Shown piece after piece: positions 12,180-22,819 of a stretch of 64,000 bases of DNA (position 1 is its first letter; each line of letters begins with the position of its first letter). The stretch is from positions 30,149,848-30,213,847 of the forward strand of contig NC_079512.1 of NCBI RefSeq assembly GCF_000801105.2. The letters are read 5' to 3'. The position numbers and the translations under genes were made by a program. Origin of the DNA: Raphanus sativus. Its lineage: Eukaryota; Streptophyta; Magnoliopsida; Brassicales; Brassicaceae. The notes beneath the pieces are model-generated. The model saw only the letters and a list, made by a program, of their open reading frames with translations, searched no databases and had not been told where the DNA came from.

Positions 12180-12900
12180 ACTGCATAGTTGATGCCAAAA
12201 AATATAAAATTAGAATAACTAGAAAAACTAGTATAACTAGTGTTGAATTAAAACGTGTAGGACTTATCTGGGAATCCACTTATCTGAAACACATTATGCA
12301 CACAAAGTTGTTTTAGTTTTTTAGTTATACTGGTTTCTATGAAGTTGTACTAGTTTATTAGTTATACCAACTTGCACAAAGTTGCACTAGTTTATTAGTT
12401 ATACTAGTTTGTACATAGTTGTACTTTGGCAGTGAAACCTGAATATATTAGTTGTACCAAAGAAAAAATACCATAATCTTAGTTGTACCACTCATTTATG
12501 TTAACATGTGTTTGCCCGGATGTTTTGCCATCATCGCTATTGTGAAAGTACTTGTCATGTATGTTTTACCAAAAATATGTGGACAAACAAGTTAACAAAC
12601 CTTAAATGTATAAGGTAGATTAAGCAAACTTTTGTGATGGAGCTAAAAATCCAGAAAAAAAAAAAAAACAATACAAAACATAAAGAAACCTATCCAATCA
12701 CATAAAAATTAGACTATTTGATTGTTTTATTAATATGGAAATCCCCAAAGAATATTTAAATTTCAGAACCTGCATAGTTGTACTAGTTATACTAATCGAA
12801 CCTATTATAGTAAAATAGACATAGTTGTACTAGTTAGACGAGTACAACCTATTTTAGTTTTACTAGTTGTACCAGTACGACAACACATATATATGAGTGT
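12180..12900. repeat. Dispersed ACTAGT/GTTATAC motif region between the two MULE genes
   Basis: AACTAGAAAAACTAGTATAACTAGTG at 12214 onward, then repeated TAGTTTATTAGTTATAC units near 12350-12420 and TTGTACTAGTTATAC near 12778-12870. The motifs match those in intron 1 of the DUF1985 gene and recur upstream of the transposase at 15440-15700. Confidence 0.75.
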
Positions 12901-13035
12901 TATGTTTTATGAAGTTTTACCATGTTGCACATGTATTACCTGATTGAAACAACATAAGGCATAAATAAACTCTTCAACACTTAAATAAATTTTACAACAC
13001 ATAAATAAGTTCCATAACAAGTTAACAAGTAAGAT

Positions 13036-13150
13036 TCACTCATCATTTTCGTTGTCACCTCCCTCGTCCCCATTTGCCTCGTTGCCACTGCTGTCACTGC
13101 TGCCACTGCCACTGTCACTGCCACTGCCACTGTCATCACTGCCACTTTCT
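13036..13150 (-). repeat. Ser/Gly/Asp coding repeat at the transposase C-terminus
   Basis: On the plus strand this reads as repeated GTCACTGCCACTGCC units at about 13083-13145. It encodes a (G)SGSDSGSGSSDSS tail. Such low-complexity tails are common in MULE transposases. Confidence 0.7.
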
Positions 13151-15408
13151 TCGTTTTCACCAATCAATGGTGGATACTTCTTCTTTCTCTTCCTACGATA
13201 TTCTCCTGCAGATGGGAATCTAGTAACTTGTAGTCTTCCTTTCTTTTTTTCCACATACGGAGGGAAGACAACCTTAGATCGGATTTCCTCAGGAATTTCA
13301 GAACTTTCCCATGTTGAATGATGAGGCACTGGATATATTGTCCTGCAATATGCCAAAGTCCACTGCTCCATCCAGTAATATCTAGAACAATAATGTTCAG
13401 CCATTTCTCCACGCTTCATGATGACAGCAAGTGCATGCACACAAGGATACCGATCAATATCAAAATACCTACAATAGCATGTTCCGTTGCTCAAATCAAC
13501 AAAATAACCATGACCATCTTTGCCAACCACATTGTAGTGACCTTCAAATGTATTTAGCTCGGTCACCGTGAGCTTTTTTGCCTTAGGATAATTGTGATGC
13601 AATATCCCATGCACATACGGGACTAGTATCTGCCTCTCTGGTACGCGTAAAGATTCTATACGGTATTTGTTAAACCATTCTGTCATCTTTGCCAAGATCA
13701 CATCAAGCATTGGCAACAGTGCATATTTCCTTGGTTCCTTCAAAACACCATTGATAGATTCAACAGTGTTGGTTGTGTCTATGTTGTACCTTTCTCCCGG
13801 AAATTTACATCTTGCCCATTTGGTCTCATGAACACTGTCATCAAGATATGCGGCCGCTTGAGGATACGTTCTCCTGAAATCATTGTAGCATTTTCGGAAC
13901 TCCACCTCGTTGTATATACCAGCAATTTGGCGAAATTTACTGGCAACCCCTTTCTTGTTAACATTGCTGCATGCTCCGCTGACATTATTAGATAAGTGAT
14001 AATTGCAATATCCATGGATCGCCAACGGGTACACTTCGTGTACTTTCTTGATGATGCTCTGGTTTCTATCAGTACAAAACACAAGCCGAGGATCATCTGG
14101 TATCAAAGTTTTTAATATGGTTAAAAACCACTCCCAGCTCGCATTTTTCTCACCATCTACTACTGCAAAAGCGAGGGGATAATGATGATGATCTGGATCC
14201 TGAGCAGTGGCAATGAGAAGCACTCCTTTGTACACACCCTTCAGGTGAGTTCCATCCATTATTATCACTTGCCTCATCGCTTTGAACCCTTCGATGCAAG
14301 CTCCGAGCGCAAAGAACATATACTTAAACTGGTTCTTCTCATCCACTTCTAATCGTGTAATGGTATCAGGATTCATCCTTTGTAACATGTACAAGTAAGA
14401 TGGCAGCCTAGCAAAACTCTCCTCCGGGTTACCACGCAAATCACTCAAAGCTTTATTTTTACCTCTCAAAGCCGTAGAATATGAAACCACAACACCCAGT
14501 CTGTTCTTCACCAAATCTATGAGAGTCTTTGGATCCGGAGTCTTGTATTTGCCAGGATAATCATTGTGCACCACTGATGCGACCAAGCCTGGTGTACCTC
14601 TTTTCTTCTTCTTCATGACACTTGCATCTCCACGCGAGCATGTATGCATCTTTCTATAAGTTCTGATAGAGAAAAAAGCAGAGTTCTTCAGCTTTGCAGC
14701 TCGTAAATACCATCTGCATCCAGCCCCACGACATTTCAATATGTAAACCCGAGGATTCGACTTCATTATATCAACCTCAAAACAATTAGAATGCACACCT
14801 TTGTCCACTAAATCCCTCACTTCTTCTCTAGTCGCAAATTCTTGATGCAAACTCATATCAATGCCATCATCCCACTCTGAATTGACAACAGGAGGTTCAA
14901 CTGCTGTAACTGCCGGCAACTCCTCCCTATCATCCATTTCATCACCCTCTTCATTGATTTTCTCATGCTCTAACTCATCCTCCTGAACATGAGGGAGAAT
15001 ATGTGGAACAATTTCCAACTCACCAACTCCAGCCATGTCATCATTAGCTCTGGCATCATTCAGATTTTCCTCATTCATAGAAAACATCTCGTTACTCTGA
15101 TTTTCTGAGACGATTTCCTTAAGCTCCACATGCAAGACACTACGTCGGTTTTTCTTATCTACCTTCATTAAATATCCTAAAATATCTTCATCATCCAAGA
15201 TATAGCAAGGCCTCTTATTATTCATTGCCAGCGGAAAGTAACTCAATTGAAGCTTCGTCACAACTACATTGATCTTCATTTTCTTGGCTATTCTATTAAC
15301 CAACTCAGAATAAGTAATCTCCTCATATCTTCCTTTCATCACTAGTGTAGAAATATGTTGCTCTTCACCATGTTCAAAATATATCACCACAGACCCATTG
15401 CTATCCAT
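13036..15408 (-). CDS. MULE (MuDR/MURA-type) transposase, intact
   Basis: A single open frame of 790 aa. Order of domains: a PB1/ubiquitin-like N-terminal region (about 5-100) ending LHVELKE, an acidic linker, a MuDR plant domain with a C-x(4)-C zinc-ligand pattern (KCRGAGCRWYLRA) and HTCSRGD (about 195-265), the DDE transposase core starting at MDGTHLKGVYKGVL (about residue 382) with PLAFAVVDGEKNASWEWF, CTDRNQSI (about 443) and the C-x(2)-H of HGYCNYHLSNN, and a SWIM zinc finger (CYCRYFDIDRYPCVHAL, about 640-660). The tail is Ser/Gly/Asp-rich. All expected catalytic Asp/Glu residues are visible, so the element may be autonomous or recently so. The ATG chosen is the first in frame and sits at the start of the conserved N-terminal domain. 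Confidence 0.9.
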   Translation of the reverse strand: MDSNGSVVIYFEHGEEQHISTLVMKGRYEEITYSELVNRIAKKMKINVVVTKLQLSYFPLAMNNKRPCYILDDEDILGYLMKVDKKNRRSVLHVELKEIVSENQSNEMFSMNEENLNDARANDDMAGVGELEIVPHILPHVQEDELEHEKINEEGDEMDDREELPAVTAVEPPVVNSEWDDGIDMSLHQEFATREEVRDLVDKGVHSNCFEVDIMKSNPRVYILKCRGAGCRWYLRAAKLKNSAFFSIRTYRKMHTCSRGDASVMKKKKRGTPGLVASVVHNDYPGKYKTPDPKTLIDLVKNRLGVVVSYSTALRGKNKALSDLRGNPEESFARLPSYLYMLQRMNPDTITRLEVDEKNQFKYMFFALGACIEGFKAMRQVIIMDGTHLKGVYKGVLLIATAQDPDHHHYPLAFAVVDGEKNASWEWFLTILKTLIPDDPRLVFCTDRNQSIIKKVHEVYPLAIHGYCNYHLSNNVSGACSNVNKKGVASKFRQIAGIYNEVEFRKCYNDFRRTYPQAAAYLDDSVHETKWARCKFPGERYNIDTTNTVESINGVLKEPRKYALLPMLDVILAKMTEWFNKYRIESLRVPERQILVPYVHGILHHNYPKAKKLTVTELNTFEGHYNVVGKDGHGYFVDLSNGTCYCRYFDIDRYPCVHALAVIMKRGEMAEHYCSRYYWMEQWTLAYCRTIYPVPHHSTWESSEIPEEIRSKVVFPPYVEKKKGRLQVTRFPSAGEYRRKRKKKYPPLIGENEESGSDDSGSGSDSGSGSSDSSGNEANGDEGGDNENDE

Positions 15409-16290
15409 AGTTTCTGAAAATGATTAAAAACCAACATTATCATTTATTTATTATACCAGTTGTACCAGTTCTAAGGCCACAATAATTTTAGTTATATTAA
15501 TATTACCAATTAGACTAGTTTACATGTAACAGTAGTTATCAGTTATACTAGTAAGATCAGTTATACTATATCAACTTTGCACATGACTACTGTAAGTTAT
15601 ACGAGTTGTACCAATACTACATATTCAATGTGTTACTACGAGTTGTACCTGTTGTACCATAGACAAAAACGATTTATTTTACAATATCATGCTTCATACT
15701 TTAACCAAAATATATTAAACTTTATAATCTGACTCATATGGTTAACACACATTTTGTTTGACTAAACTGAAACAAACAACAATAAAAAGAGAGAGAGAAA
15801 CAGAAAAAAGAGTGAAGGAGAGAGTTTACACTTACCAACCGATTTCAGAACTAAGGACGACGTACATAACCTGTTTCACGGCGTCCTAACCTGTAGAAAG
15901 ACCCCAAGAAACAGAGGTGAAGGTTTGTGGATGAAGAGTTGAAGAAGAAAGCTTTGGTTGGTGAGGAGAATAAATTTTCGTGATGTTATGGTTGTAGGAG
16001 AAGTGAAGAAGAAGAAGAAGAATTAATGGGAATTAATGTGTAAAATTCAAAGGTCAAGATTAAAACAAAGACAATAGATCCGACGGCCAAAATGTGAGCT
16101 TCATTAATGGCATTTTTGTGAATATTTCATCCCTCAAAAATCGATGGCTCACATTAAAACGTGAAGAATCTGATCTAATGGTTGAGATCTTAAGGGTATA
16201 TTGATAATTGACACTCATTGTGTCCCATTTGTCCCATGATAGATCAATTTTGGTGGTTGCAGATTTTTTTTTTGTCCTTTGTCCCTTTCT
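15409..16290. other. MULE right arm
   Basis: Non-coding. From 15440 to 15700 it holds more GTTATACTAG/TTGTACCAG motifs. From 15790 to 16030 it is purine-rich leader DNA of the transposase with GAAGAAGAAG runs. The terminal part (16195-16290) contains the GTCCCATTTGTCCCATGATAG and GTCCTTTGTCCCTTTCT blocks that mirror the left end. Confidence 0.55.
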
Positions 16291-16291
16291 A

Positions 16292-16619
16292 GATCAGAGT
16301 CCGTACGGTTGAGTATATGAAGTACCGCCTCATCTCCTCCTTGAGTTCTCATCGCCATCACTACCTGTTGAGAAGAAGATAGTAACGACAAAACTTGGTA
16401 TCTTCTAAAACGTCAACACATGGAACAATCCGAAGAAGAAGAAGAATGTTTAAGAAAAAGAGAGAGTACCGCTTGGAGAGCTTGGGAAGGGTGGCCTTGA
16501 TCGACGAGCCTCCGAGCGGCGGAGAGGAAATCTCTGGCGTCGCTGGATGGTTTTTTATCAAGAGCGAAAGTATCACCGGAGTCTATCTCCATCGTCTCCG
16601 TTTTGAAATCACCCTTCAT
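16292..16619 (-). pseudogene. Host gene fragment broken at the MULE border (copy B)
   Basis: Exon 1 runs 16619-16470 on the minus strand (50 codons; MKGDF start, RRLVDQGHPSQALQA at the end) to a GT donor (GCG|GTACTC). After a 105-bp intron with a CAACAG acceptor, exon 2 begins at 16364 and reads VVMAMRTQGGDEAVLHILNR before it meets the MULE end at about 16291. Phases agree across the intron (phase 0). The rest of the gene is not found on the left side of the MULE, so insertion was followed by loss or rearrangement. It is a paralogue of the orphan exon at 2667-2828. I do not recognise the family. Confidence 0.65.
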
Positions 16620-17205
16620 TTGCGTAATGCATCTGCATAGAAACAGGGGGGACAATCCAAAGAGACAAAAAGACAAACAGAGAGAGAGAGAGAGAGAGAG
16701 ACCAGAAGATTCTAGGAGGGGTTGCGAAACTTCTTGTCGGATTTTACTATTTCCTCTCCTCGTACAAATTTAATTAATTAATTTACCACCTCTCTTTTAA
16801 TTCCGTAACATTTTATTTTGTTTTATTTCAAGCCAAAGAATTAACAGCAAATAAAAGTTGTTCAGTTTAAAGCTTATTACACATTGTGAACTTGGGCTAC
16901 CTGATTGAATTGATATTATCCCTTTGGCCTATTCTACTTGCTAAATTATAGATTAGTATTACTTGCGTTTGTGAGCTTAAAGCATTGGATTTAACTCGTG
17001 CATGTTTTAGACCAAAGGTTCTGCAACAGATTTTGCTGAAAGTTTTATGCTGGTGAATCGGTCTTACAACCCATACAACTAATAAGAAATTCGGTTCATT
17101 AGCTCCATAAGAGAAACTCCATTCAAAACCCATTGTATATCAATAGAGCTGTCAAATAATCCTTCCATAGCCCAATTGGATTTGTTCAATTAGACCATTT
17201 CAGTT
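16620..17205. other. Intergenic region between the broken gene and the ankyrin gene
   Basis: A GA microsatellite lies at about 16678-16701. The remainder is AT-rich without a supported gene and includes the promoter of the ankyrin gene. Confidence 0.4.
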
Positions 17206-20006
17206 ATGGATAGTACTGAAATAAACACTGTTATATCCACACCATCTCTCGATCTGTCCACTATCTTCGAAGAAAACGGTGAAACTATATCGATGGATCC
17301 AAAGACGATGTCTGCCGTAAGAGCGGGTAATTTAAATTACGTGAGAGATAACTACAGCTACGTTAGACTTGCTCCACGCTTAGTGACAGATCGTGGGAAT
17401 ACAATGCTTCATCTTGCTGCATCATCGGGTCACGCCAGTCTAGTCCGTTATCTGATCAACGAATGCCCAAGTTTGCTAATGAAGTCAAACCAGAAGGATG
17501 AAGTTGCTCTCCATGTTGCTGCAAGAGCAGGCCATCTTGATGTTATGTTGCATCTAGTTGGTTTCATAACAGAGATATCTCGTAATGATGTCGGTGTTGC
17601 AAAAAGGATATATTTTGCTAAGAACAAAAACCAAGACACTGCTTTACATGTTGCCTTAAAGGAGAAACATATGTTGGTCGCTTCCTGTTTGGTCTCAGCA
17701 GAGAAAGATTTGTCTTTCGTTGCCAACAGCGATGGGTTTTCTCCCTTGTACCTTGCTACAGAAGCTGGAGAGGCAGATCTTGTGACGGCTATGTGTCACC
17801 AATCATCTGATTTACGTTCAAAGGTGGGAGGAAGATCCATCGTACATGCGGCATTGAAAGCTAAGAGGAAAGGTTTGTTGTTAATTTGCCACGCACTAAA
17901 CATATATATAAACCCTTAAGTTTCTTGTTCATGCATGGTACTCATATTATTTCTCCACCAGATATCCTTACCGCTTTACTCAGCAAAGATGCAAGTCTTA
18001 TTGACCTGAGAGATGAAGGACGGACTTGTCTTTCTTTTGGAGCGTCCATAGGATATTATGAAGGTATCTGCTATCTCTTGGACAAATATCTAGACATGGT
18101 TTATCTCAGCGATGATGATGGCTTGTTTCCCATTCATATGGCGGCCAAATATGGCCATGTCAAAATTCTTGAGGAAATACTTAAACGTTGTCCGGAGGTT
18201 CTTGAGTTGCTTGACAAACACGGTCAAAATATTCTTCACGTTGCAGCAAGGAATGGAAAACTTGAACCCATCAAGTTTATCCTAAAAAATTATAAGGATC
18301 AGAACAAGAAAAAGTTGATTAATGAACAAGATGTGGGTGGAAATACACCGTTACATCTAGCCACCAAAAATTGGCACCCTAAAGTTGTGAGTATGCTTAC
18401 TTGGGACAAAAGAGTTGACCTTAAGAAAACAAACAACAAGGGTTTCACAGCTTTGGATGTCGCCGAGGATAAGATTGACTCAAACTATGTATTCCATCAG
18501 GTAATATGTTTCTTCCATTCAAGGTAGTTTCAAACTATTTCAAGGTTATGTGAAGCATTTTTCACTAAACACCAGTTTTTTTCTTTTATTTTCCCTTTTA
18601 TTCAACAAAAAAAAAAAGAACACCAGTTACTGGGCTGGGCATGGTTTTTAAAAAAAAATCAAATATTTAGCATTATCAAGTGAAATAACAAATCAACAAA
18701 TTTTACTCCTTCCTTGTAAATAGTTTTAGTAAAAAAATTGTTTCAAAATATAATTAGTTTGAATATTTCAATGCAATTTTTTTATTCACTGAATAGAGTG
18801 TAATCAATTAAATTATGTTGGTTATTTTATAATTGGTTGAATTTATATATTAAATTATATTTTTTTAATAAATACTCAATTTTTTAATATTAGTGTTTTT
18901 AGCTAAACTACCTGCAACTTAAAACAGAGGAAGTATTATTTTTAAATCCATGGAAAATATCAAATAGCCTTATTTAAAGGGACCTTTATTTTAATACTTG
19001 TTCGCTGCTTGTCTAGTTATGTGTTACGCTTGTTAGTTGTTCTGGAAAATATTTGTTACTAAGTACGTGGTATCTCCTAAAACGTATTTGTTACTAGCTA
19101 AAAAGTACTTTTTACTCGTTAAAAGGTAAAAGTATTTGTTACATATATTTTGTTTTCAGATACTTTCAAATAATCAAAGTAATTTGTAGATAAGCATTTG
19201 ATTTTGACAAGTAACGATTCAAGTCAAATAACTTGTGCGTATTAAACTTTTTCGTGGTATTTGATATAACTGAGTATTTGATCCAACAAGTCAAGTAAAC
19301 CAAATTACTTAAACTAGCTTAACCCGAGTTGCCATGTGTAAATTTTCCATACTAATCTGTGTATTTGTATGTACAGAGATTGACTTGGTTGGCTTTGAGG
19401 AGTGGTGGTACACCAAGGAGTCCAACTACAAATGACCGTAGAATAATCATGAAGTTAGCAGATGGTGGGAGGTACAAAGATCAAGTCAATACTCTTTTGC
19501 TGGTTGCAACTCTTGTAGCCACCATGACTTTTACTGCAGGACTCGCATTACCAGGTGGTTACAACGGTTCTGCTCCCAACTTGGGAATGGCCGTTTTGAC
19601 CAAGAAAATAGCTTTCAAAGTCTTTCTTGTCTGCGACACATTGGCAATGTACTCTTCCATGGTTATTATAGTTGCTCTCCTTTGGGCACAGCTCGGTGAT
19701 ATTTCTATTATACTCAAAGCGTACTACATGACACTTCCATTTCTCGCACTTGCGCTTACATCAATGTCGATAGCGTTTATGGCTGGCACATATGCAGTGG
19801 TAAGCCACGTCCCTTTGCTTGGTTGCTTCGTTTTGGGTATCGGTGTCATCTTCCTGCTTGTCTTGTTGCTGTTCCTTGTTCCTTATGTGGCTCCAAGTGG
19901 TGACACCTACACATTTATCAAACACCTTTTATACTACCCCTATTTCCTTAGGCTTTTGGCTGCTGGTGATAACAACAACAATAATGACTTGGAGAATCCT
20001 GGCTAA
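17206..20006 (+). CDS. Ankyrin-repeat membrane protein with PGG domain, ACD6-like
   Basis: Three exons: 17206-17872, 17962-18500, 19377-20006, 611 aa, with phases that agree. About eight ankyrin repeats occupy residues 60-400 (NTMLHLAASSGHASLVRYL, VALHVAARAGHLDVM, FPIHMAAKYGHVKILEEIL, NILHVAARNGKLEPIKFIL, NTPLHLATKNWHPKVV). The C-terminal exon encodes a PGG domain (YKDQVNTLLLVATLVATMTF ... LPGGYN) and four hydrophobic segments that should span a membrane. ACD6 and its relatives act at the plasma membrane/ER in salicylic-acid-dependent defence and are highly variable between accessions. No frameshift or stop is seen. The last intron (876 bp) is AT-rich. Nothing nearby looks co-regulated. Confidence 0.88.
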
Positions 20007-20788
20007 GCAACTTTCAGGTTTCTCGTAAGTAACTCTGATCCCCAAATAAAAAACTTTCATGGTTATTGATGATTTTGTAAAGAACAACCATGTCCAATCT
20101 ATATATATGTGCTGTTGAATCAAAGTGCAATATGTGTTATTTTAATAGAATTGATTTGGTTAATTGTATTTACTTTTTCGGTAACTTATCCTATAAGTTC
20201 ATTGTTAAGAGTGTGTTTGAGGCTTTGAGCTGAAGTTGTGGAAAGATATATATATTTTAAAAAGTGATTCAGCTTAGTCACATTTTTTGGGCTTACACAA
20301 AACTTATTCATCAACACAAAGTCACAAAACATCCATTGCAATAAAAGGAAAAACAGGACACCGAATCAATAAGAGTTTCTCTCACACACAAGAGAGTATA
20401 TTTAGGGGAAAAAAAAGCTACCAATCTCACAAAGAGAGAATGTTATTATAATGCTGAGATTAAAAAAAAAAACCAAAAAAGCTCTATAGATGTCGCAGAC
20501 ACACGACATGACCAAGGCTAACACAACCATATCAAGACTTCTTCATTCTCCAACTCTTTCATTCTTCACCTGTATTAATACCATTTTTAAATATTAACCT
20601 AACCGTTAGGAAAAAAACAGACAAGACCAAGTTTGAGACTTTCAATAGATATCACTTACTGTGGTAAAAAGATGCTTCATTTAATTTCGAGTTATCTTCT
20701 GCGTGACCCCGCTAGCCCGCGCAGGCTGGTTCAATCTTGGTGGTGTGACATCTTCCTGAACCAGAGAAGGTGGGGATTCTTTTGATTG
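20007..20788. other. Intergenic region / 3' UTRs
   Basis: Convergent 3' ends of the ankyrin gene and the eRF1 gene. No ORF or RNA gene supported. Poly-A runs near 20410 and 20463. Confidence 0.4.
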
Positions 20789-22087
20789 CTACTCAGACTC
20801 AGACTCAGACTCATCATCATCACTAACATCCAAATACTCTGCTTCATCAAAGACAGCCACATCAAGCTGGTAACGAAGTATCCCTCCAATTCCTCCAAGC
20901 CCTTTGCAAAACCGATCCCCTTCCTGCGACTTGTTGGTTACAAACACTAACGCACAACCAAAACCTTTGTACTCGTTAGCCAGCCACTCTAGCATCAACA
21001 CCTTGTCCTCCACGTCAAAATCACTACTGACTTCACCTTCCTTGTTAAGATGCTTTATCACAGTCTCGCCAGTCACTTTGTTCTTCAACACGTATCTGTT
21101 GATGTCAAGATTCTCCCATACGATCAGCGTCTCAACAGCACCAGCGTCCAAAGCGCTTAACGTGTTCTCCACGCCAACCGCATACTTCCCCGTGCCCTGG
21201 TTCACCTCATTAAAGTACTTTCCTATCAAAAGCTTCTCTTGAGCGAACTTCACATTCGCAAGAACTTCAGATGACTTCTTGATAGCCTCATTGAAACCTC
21301 TCTCTCCCCCGTGCTGAACCTCCACCACGTTAAGTATCTTAGCTTTAAGCCGGGGATCAAACATACCTGACTGGCTTAGCTTGGTCTTGAACTCAGCTGA
21401 ACCAGCAAGTACCAGACCAGAGACATTAGCCTGGTTTGTTGAAGCGTTGATGAAGTACTGCGTGGCGAGCTCAGCTGTTTTCCTCAGGTAGTTTTGGCGT
21501 TTCTCGCTACCCAGACGTTCAAACCTAAGAGCTGATTGCCCTCCTCTTCCGTGACTCTTTGGTAAATCGACGGTATACTTGTGAAGCACGTCACTGGTGC
21601 TACCAGTCAAAGTTCCAAAGAGAGTCCCCTTCCCATCCATTACAATGAAACCAAACGTGTCATCCGACTCCAGCAGTTCATTAAGAGCTTCGGTGTGGAA
21701 CTTGTTGTCACATAGGTAAAGAGTGTTGTTGATGGGCCTGAAAGGCTCAAAGTCAATAGTAACCTTCTTCTCCTTGCCTTGGTCGTTGACCACGGTGCCG
21801 GTGTAGAGGACTAGACCATTGGGAGGGACCCTGTTGTAAAGCTTCAGCCTTTGCTGTGCGGAAGTAATGGCTCCCAAGACAGAAAGGCGGTTGACTCTGC
21901 TCTTGATGTTTGACGCGGTTCCGTACTCACCGCACAACAGCTTGGTGACACGAGAGATATGATCACGTGGAGGCATGATGAGTGAGATCATGCTGGTTCC
22001 GTTACCCTTAGCAGCTTCAAGGGACTTGATCAGCTTCTTCATCTTCCAAATCTCAATGCTCTTGTCGTCGTGTTGATTGTCACCCAT
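20789..22087 (-). CDS. ERF1-1: Eukaryotic peptide chain release factor 1 (eRF1), divergent copy
   Basis: A single coding exon of 432 aa starting [10 protein letters not shown]. eRF1 reads all three stop codons in the ribosomal A site and triggers peptidyl-tRNA hydrolysis together with eRF3. The stop-codon-reading motifs NIKS (60-63), YLCDNKF (124-130) and the GTS loop (GNGTS, 28-32) are intact, and so is the catalytic GGQ (182-184). The C-terminus is an acidic DESESESE tail. A likely 5' UTR intron acceptor (TTTGCAG) lies 9 bp upstream of the ATG, so the in-frame ATG at 22099 would span the splice site and is not the start. Gene order with the complex I B8 gene matches Arabidopsis At5g47880-At5g47890. 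Compared with the plant eRF1 sequences I remember, this copy has many substitutions outside the motifs. Confidence 0.93.
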   Translation of the reverse strand: MGDNQHDDKSIEIWKMKKLIKSLEAAKGNGTSMISLIMPPRDHISRVTKLLCGEYGTASNIKSRVNRLSVLGAITSAQQRLKLYNRVPPNGLVLYTGTVVNDQGKEKKVTIDFEPFRPINNTLYLCDNKFHTEALNELLESDDTFGFIVMDGKGTLFGTLTGSTSDVLHKYTVDLPKSHGRGGQSALRFERLGSEKRQNYLRKTAELATQYFINASTNQANVSGLVLAGSAEFKTKLSQSGMFDPRLKAKILNVVEVQHGGERGFNEAIKKSSEVLANVKFAQEKLLIGKYFNEVNQGTGKYAVGVENTLSALDAGAVETLIVWENLDINRYVLKNKVTGETVIKHLNKEGEVSSDFDVEDKVLMLEWLANEYKGFGCALVFVTNKSQEGDRFCKGLGGIGGILRYQLDVAVFDEAEYLDVSDDDESESESE

Positions 22088-22099
22088 TGTGATCTGCAA

Positions 22100-22819
22100 A
22101 GATGTTGTGAACCAAGTTTAGGGTTTCTTATTATTGTATGAATGAATAATCTTACAAACCCTTACACTTGTATTTATAGCGGTCTCAAAAACTTGATTTC
22201 CTTTTCTCTATAGAAATATATATTTATCTAGAAAAAATAAAAAGGAAAGAACATATGTATTGTTGATAAATATAAAGATATTGTTAACATGATAAATAAT
22301 TAACTCTGCCATATCTACCATATTTTAATTTTTATTAATAAGTAACGTATTAACAAGATTTATGGAAATGTTAGTTTACCATAATTAATTCACTTTTTTA
22401 GAAATTTTATAATACTTAAATTTATTGAAATTTCCTATTATTTTTTATTGTCAACTCCTATTAGAATATTTGTTAAGCTGATAAATATCTAAAGTATAGA
22501 TACATTATTTATCGTTGACAAAAAAAAGAGATACATTATTTATCTCTGAAAATAAATAAAACATACTATTAGATCTTTTATTATTATATTTAAAGAAAAA
22601 AAAATGAGAATTTTATTTTATTTTATTAGATTTGATAATCCAACCGATCCTTAACCCGAAACGAGCAAAGGCCTGGTTGTAATCCAACTAAGCCGACTCA
22701 TTTTAATGGGCCACGGCCCAATAGATTTTATAATTCCATTTTCACCTGAACCATCTACCACACCACAGCAGGTCCCGTCTCGTCTTTGATTCTGTGTTGC
22801 GCGAAGAAGAGAAGAAGCA
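22100..22819. other. Divergent promoter region between eRF1 and complex I B8
   Basis: The eRF1 5' UTR intron and AT-rich promoter occupy the left part. No additional gene. Confidence 0.5.
22706..22728 (+). promoter_or_regulatory. Site II elements in the B8 subunit promoter
   Basis: TGGGCC and GGCCCA occur back to back (ATGGGCCACGGCCCAAT) about 95-115 bp before the B8 start codon. Site II (TGGGCC/T) motifs bind TCP factors and are known from promoters of plant nuclear genes for mitochondrial respiratory proteins. Confidence 0.6.

Larger units (their letters stand above)
8112..16290. mobile_element. Mutator-like element (MULE) with DUF1985 gene and MuDR-type transposase
   Basis: About 8.2 kb. 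The two ends carry imperfect inverted similarity: the left begins GGGAAGGGACAAAAGGGTTC and runs to a poly-A/ATCTATTATGG block; the right end, read on the minus strand, begins AGAAAGGGACAAAGGAC, then poly-A/ATCT and, after about 12 extra bases, ATCTATCATGG. Inside are two genes that converge: a DUF1985 protein (+) and a MULE transposase (-). Such pairs are known from the Brassicaceae KAKI/Kaonashi-type MULEs, which lack long terminal inverted repeats. I could not find a clean 9-11 bp target duplication, so the boundaries are approximate. The non-coding parts are loaded with ACTAGT-containing motifs. Confidence 0.75.

Noticed and set aside
8112..16290. Clean target-site duplication around the MULE
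   Set aside because: No 9-11 bp match was found at the proposed ends, so none is claimed.
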